Positions 6,992 through 7,313 of a stretch of 7,313 bases of DNA are shown here, in pieces. Source of the stretch: Actinomycetota bacterium (GTDB taxonomy: Bacteria; Actinomycetota; Actinomycetes; Nanopelagicales; Nanopelagicaceae); the NCBI GenBank assembly GCA_026392815.1, contig JAPLBI010000157.1:1-7313 (forward strand), read 5' to 3'. Position numbers and translations under genes: made by a program. Within the stretch, counting starts at the first letter, position 1. Every line of letters starts with the position of its first letter. The notes under the pieces are model-generated. The model saw only the letters and a list, made by a program, of their open reading frames with translations. It searched no databases and was not told the DNA's origin.

Positions 6992-7313
6992 CTAGCGACC
7001 GAGTATGGCGCGCATTAAGCGCGCGGTTTCACTTGGAGTTTGTCCGACCTTAACGCCAGCTGCCTCAAGAGCATCTTTCTTTGCTTGCGCAGTTCCAGAT
7101 GACCCAGAAACGATTGCGCCTGCATGGCCCATCGTCTTTCCTTCTGGCGCAGTAAATCCAGCGACGTAACTTACAACTGGCTTTGTTACATACTCGGCGA
7201 TAAATGCTGCAGCGCGCTCTTCAGCATCGCCGCCGATTTCACCGATCATGACAATTGCAGTTGTATCAGGATCATCTTGAAATGCCTTTAGGCAATCAAT
7301 ATGTGTTGTACCG
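6992..7313 (-). CDS. sucD: Succinyl-CoA ligase (ADP/GDP-forming) alpha subunit, C-terminal part
   Basis: Only the last 106 residues of a protein of about 290-300 lie in the window; the start is beyond the right edge. The enzyme, with the beta subunit SucC, converts succinyl-CoA to succinate while making ATP or GTP in the TCA cycle. Seen: [15 protein letters not shown], then [13 protein letters not shown], whose Glu corresponds to the alpha-subunit Glu near residue 208 of the E. coli enzyme, then the phosphorylated histidine in [15 protein letters not shown] (His codon at 7124-7126, equivalent to E. coli His246), and the usual tail [20 protein letters not shown]. The methionine at 7247-7249 is internal, not a start, because the family sequence continues upstream in frame. 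sucC is expected just outside the window. The next gene starts 7 nt after the stop. Confidence 0.96.
   Translation of the reverse strand, partial: GTTHIDCLKAFQDDPDTTAIVMIGEIGGDAEERAAAFIAEYVTKPVVSYVAGFTAPEGKTMGHAGAIVSGSSGTAQAKKDALEAAGVKVGQTPSETARLMRAILGR

Noticed and set aside
1..7313. A novel defence, mobile or biosynthetic system
   Set aside because: Every gene falls in a known housekeeping or conserved actinobacterial family; no repeats, integrase, transposase, toxin or unexplained gene cassette is visible.

Overview
All genes read on the minus strand and are packed with little or no spacing, so the window looks like one long co-transcribed block of central metabolism. In transcription order (high to low coordinates) it holds: the 3' end of sucD (succinyl-CoA ligase alpha), a DUF6350/PerM-type membrane protein gene, purN, purH, folD, a small DUF3017-like membrane protein gene, mdh, icd, and the 5' part of a peptidase S51 / type 1 glutamine-amidotransferase-like gene that runs off the left edge.

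The organism is almost certainly an actinobacterium. The order sucD - PerM/DUF6350 - purN - purH and the order folD - DUF3017 - mdh are both, from memory, recurring actinobacterial neighbourhoods (mycobacteria for the first, streptomycetes for the second). Base composition near 45-50% GC (a few lines sampled by eye), very short intergenic gaps and overlapping start/stop codons fit a streamlined freshwater lineage such as the acI group (Nanopelagicales, for example 'Ca. Planktophila'). That finer placement is inference.

Functionally, sucD, mdh and icd are TCA-cycle enzymes. purN, purH and folD link one-carbon metabolism to purine synthesis: FolD supplies the 10-formyl-tetrahydrofolate used by PurN and PurH. 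The membrane proteins are accessory; the DUF6350 relative PerM has been tied to cell division in mycobacteria.

Two genes are broken as written. icd has lost about 68 nt at 913-915, which removes a 23-residue active-site segment, including two metal-binding aspartates, and shifts the frame. The DUF6350 gene has two in-frame stops (6529-6540) that a pair of compensating single-base shifts would bypass. Either the population or strain really carries these lesions, or they are sequence or assembly errors; the second is more likely for genes in a compact housekeeping cluster.

No stretch longer than 44 bases lies between genes. I saw no RNA gene, mobile element, CRISPR array or clear terminator. 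I found no convincing new biological system; the second-look value lies mainly in the two damaged genes and in the conserved but poorly understood small proteins.
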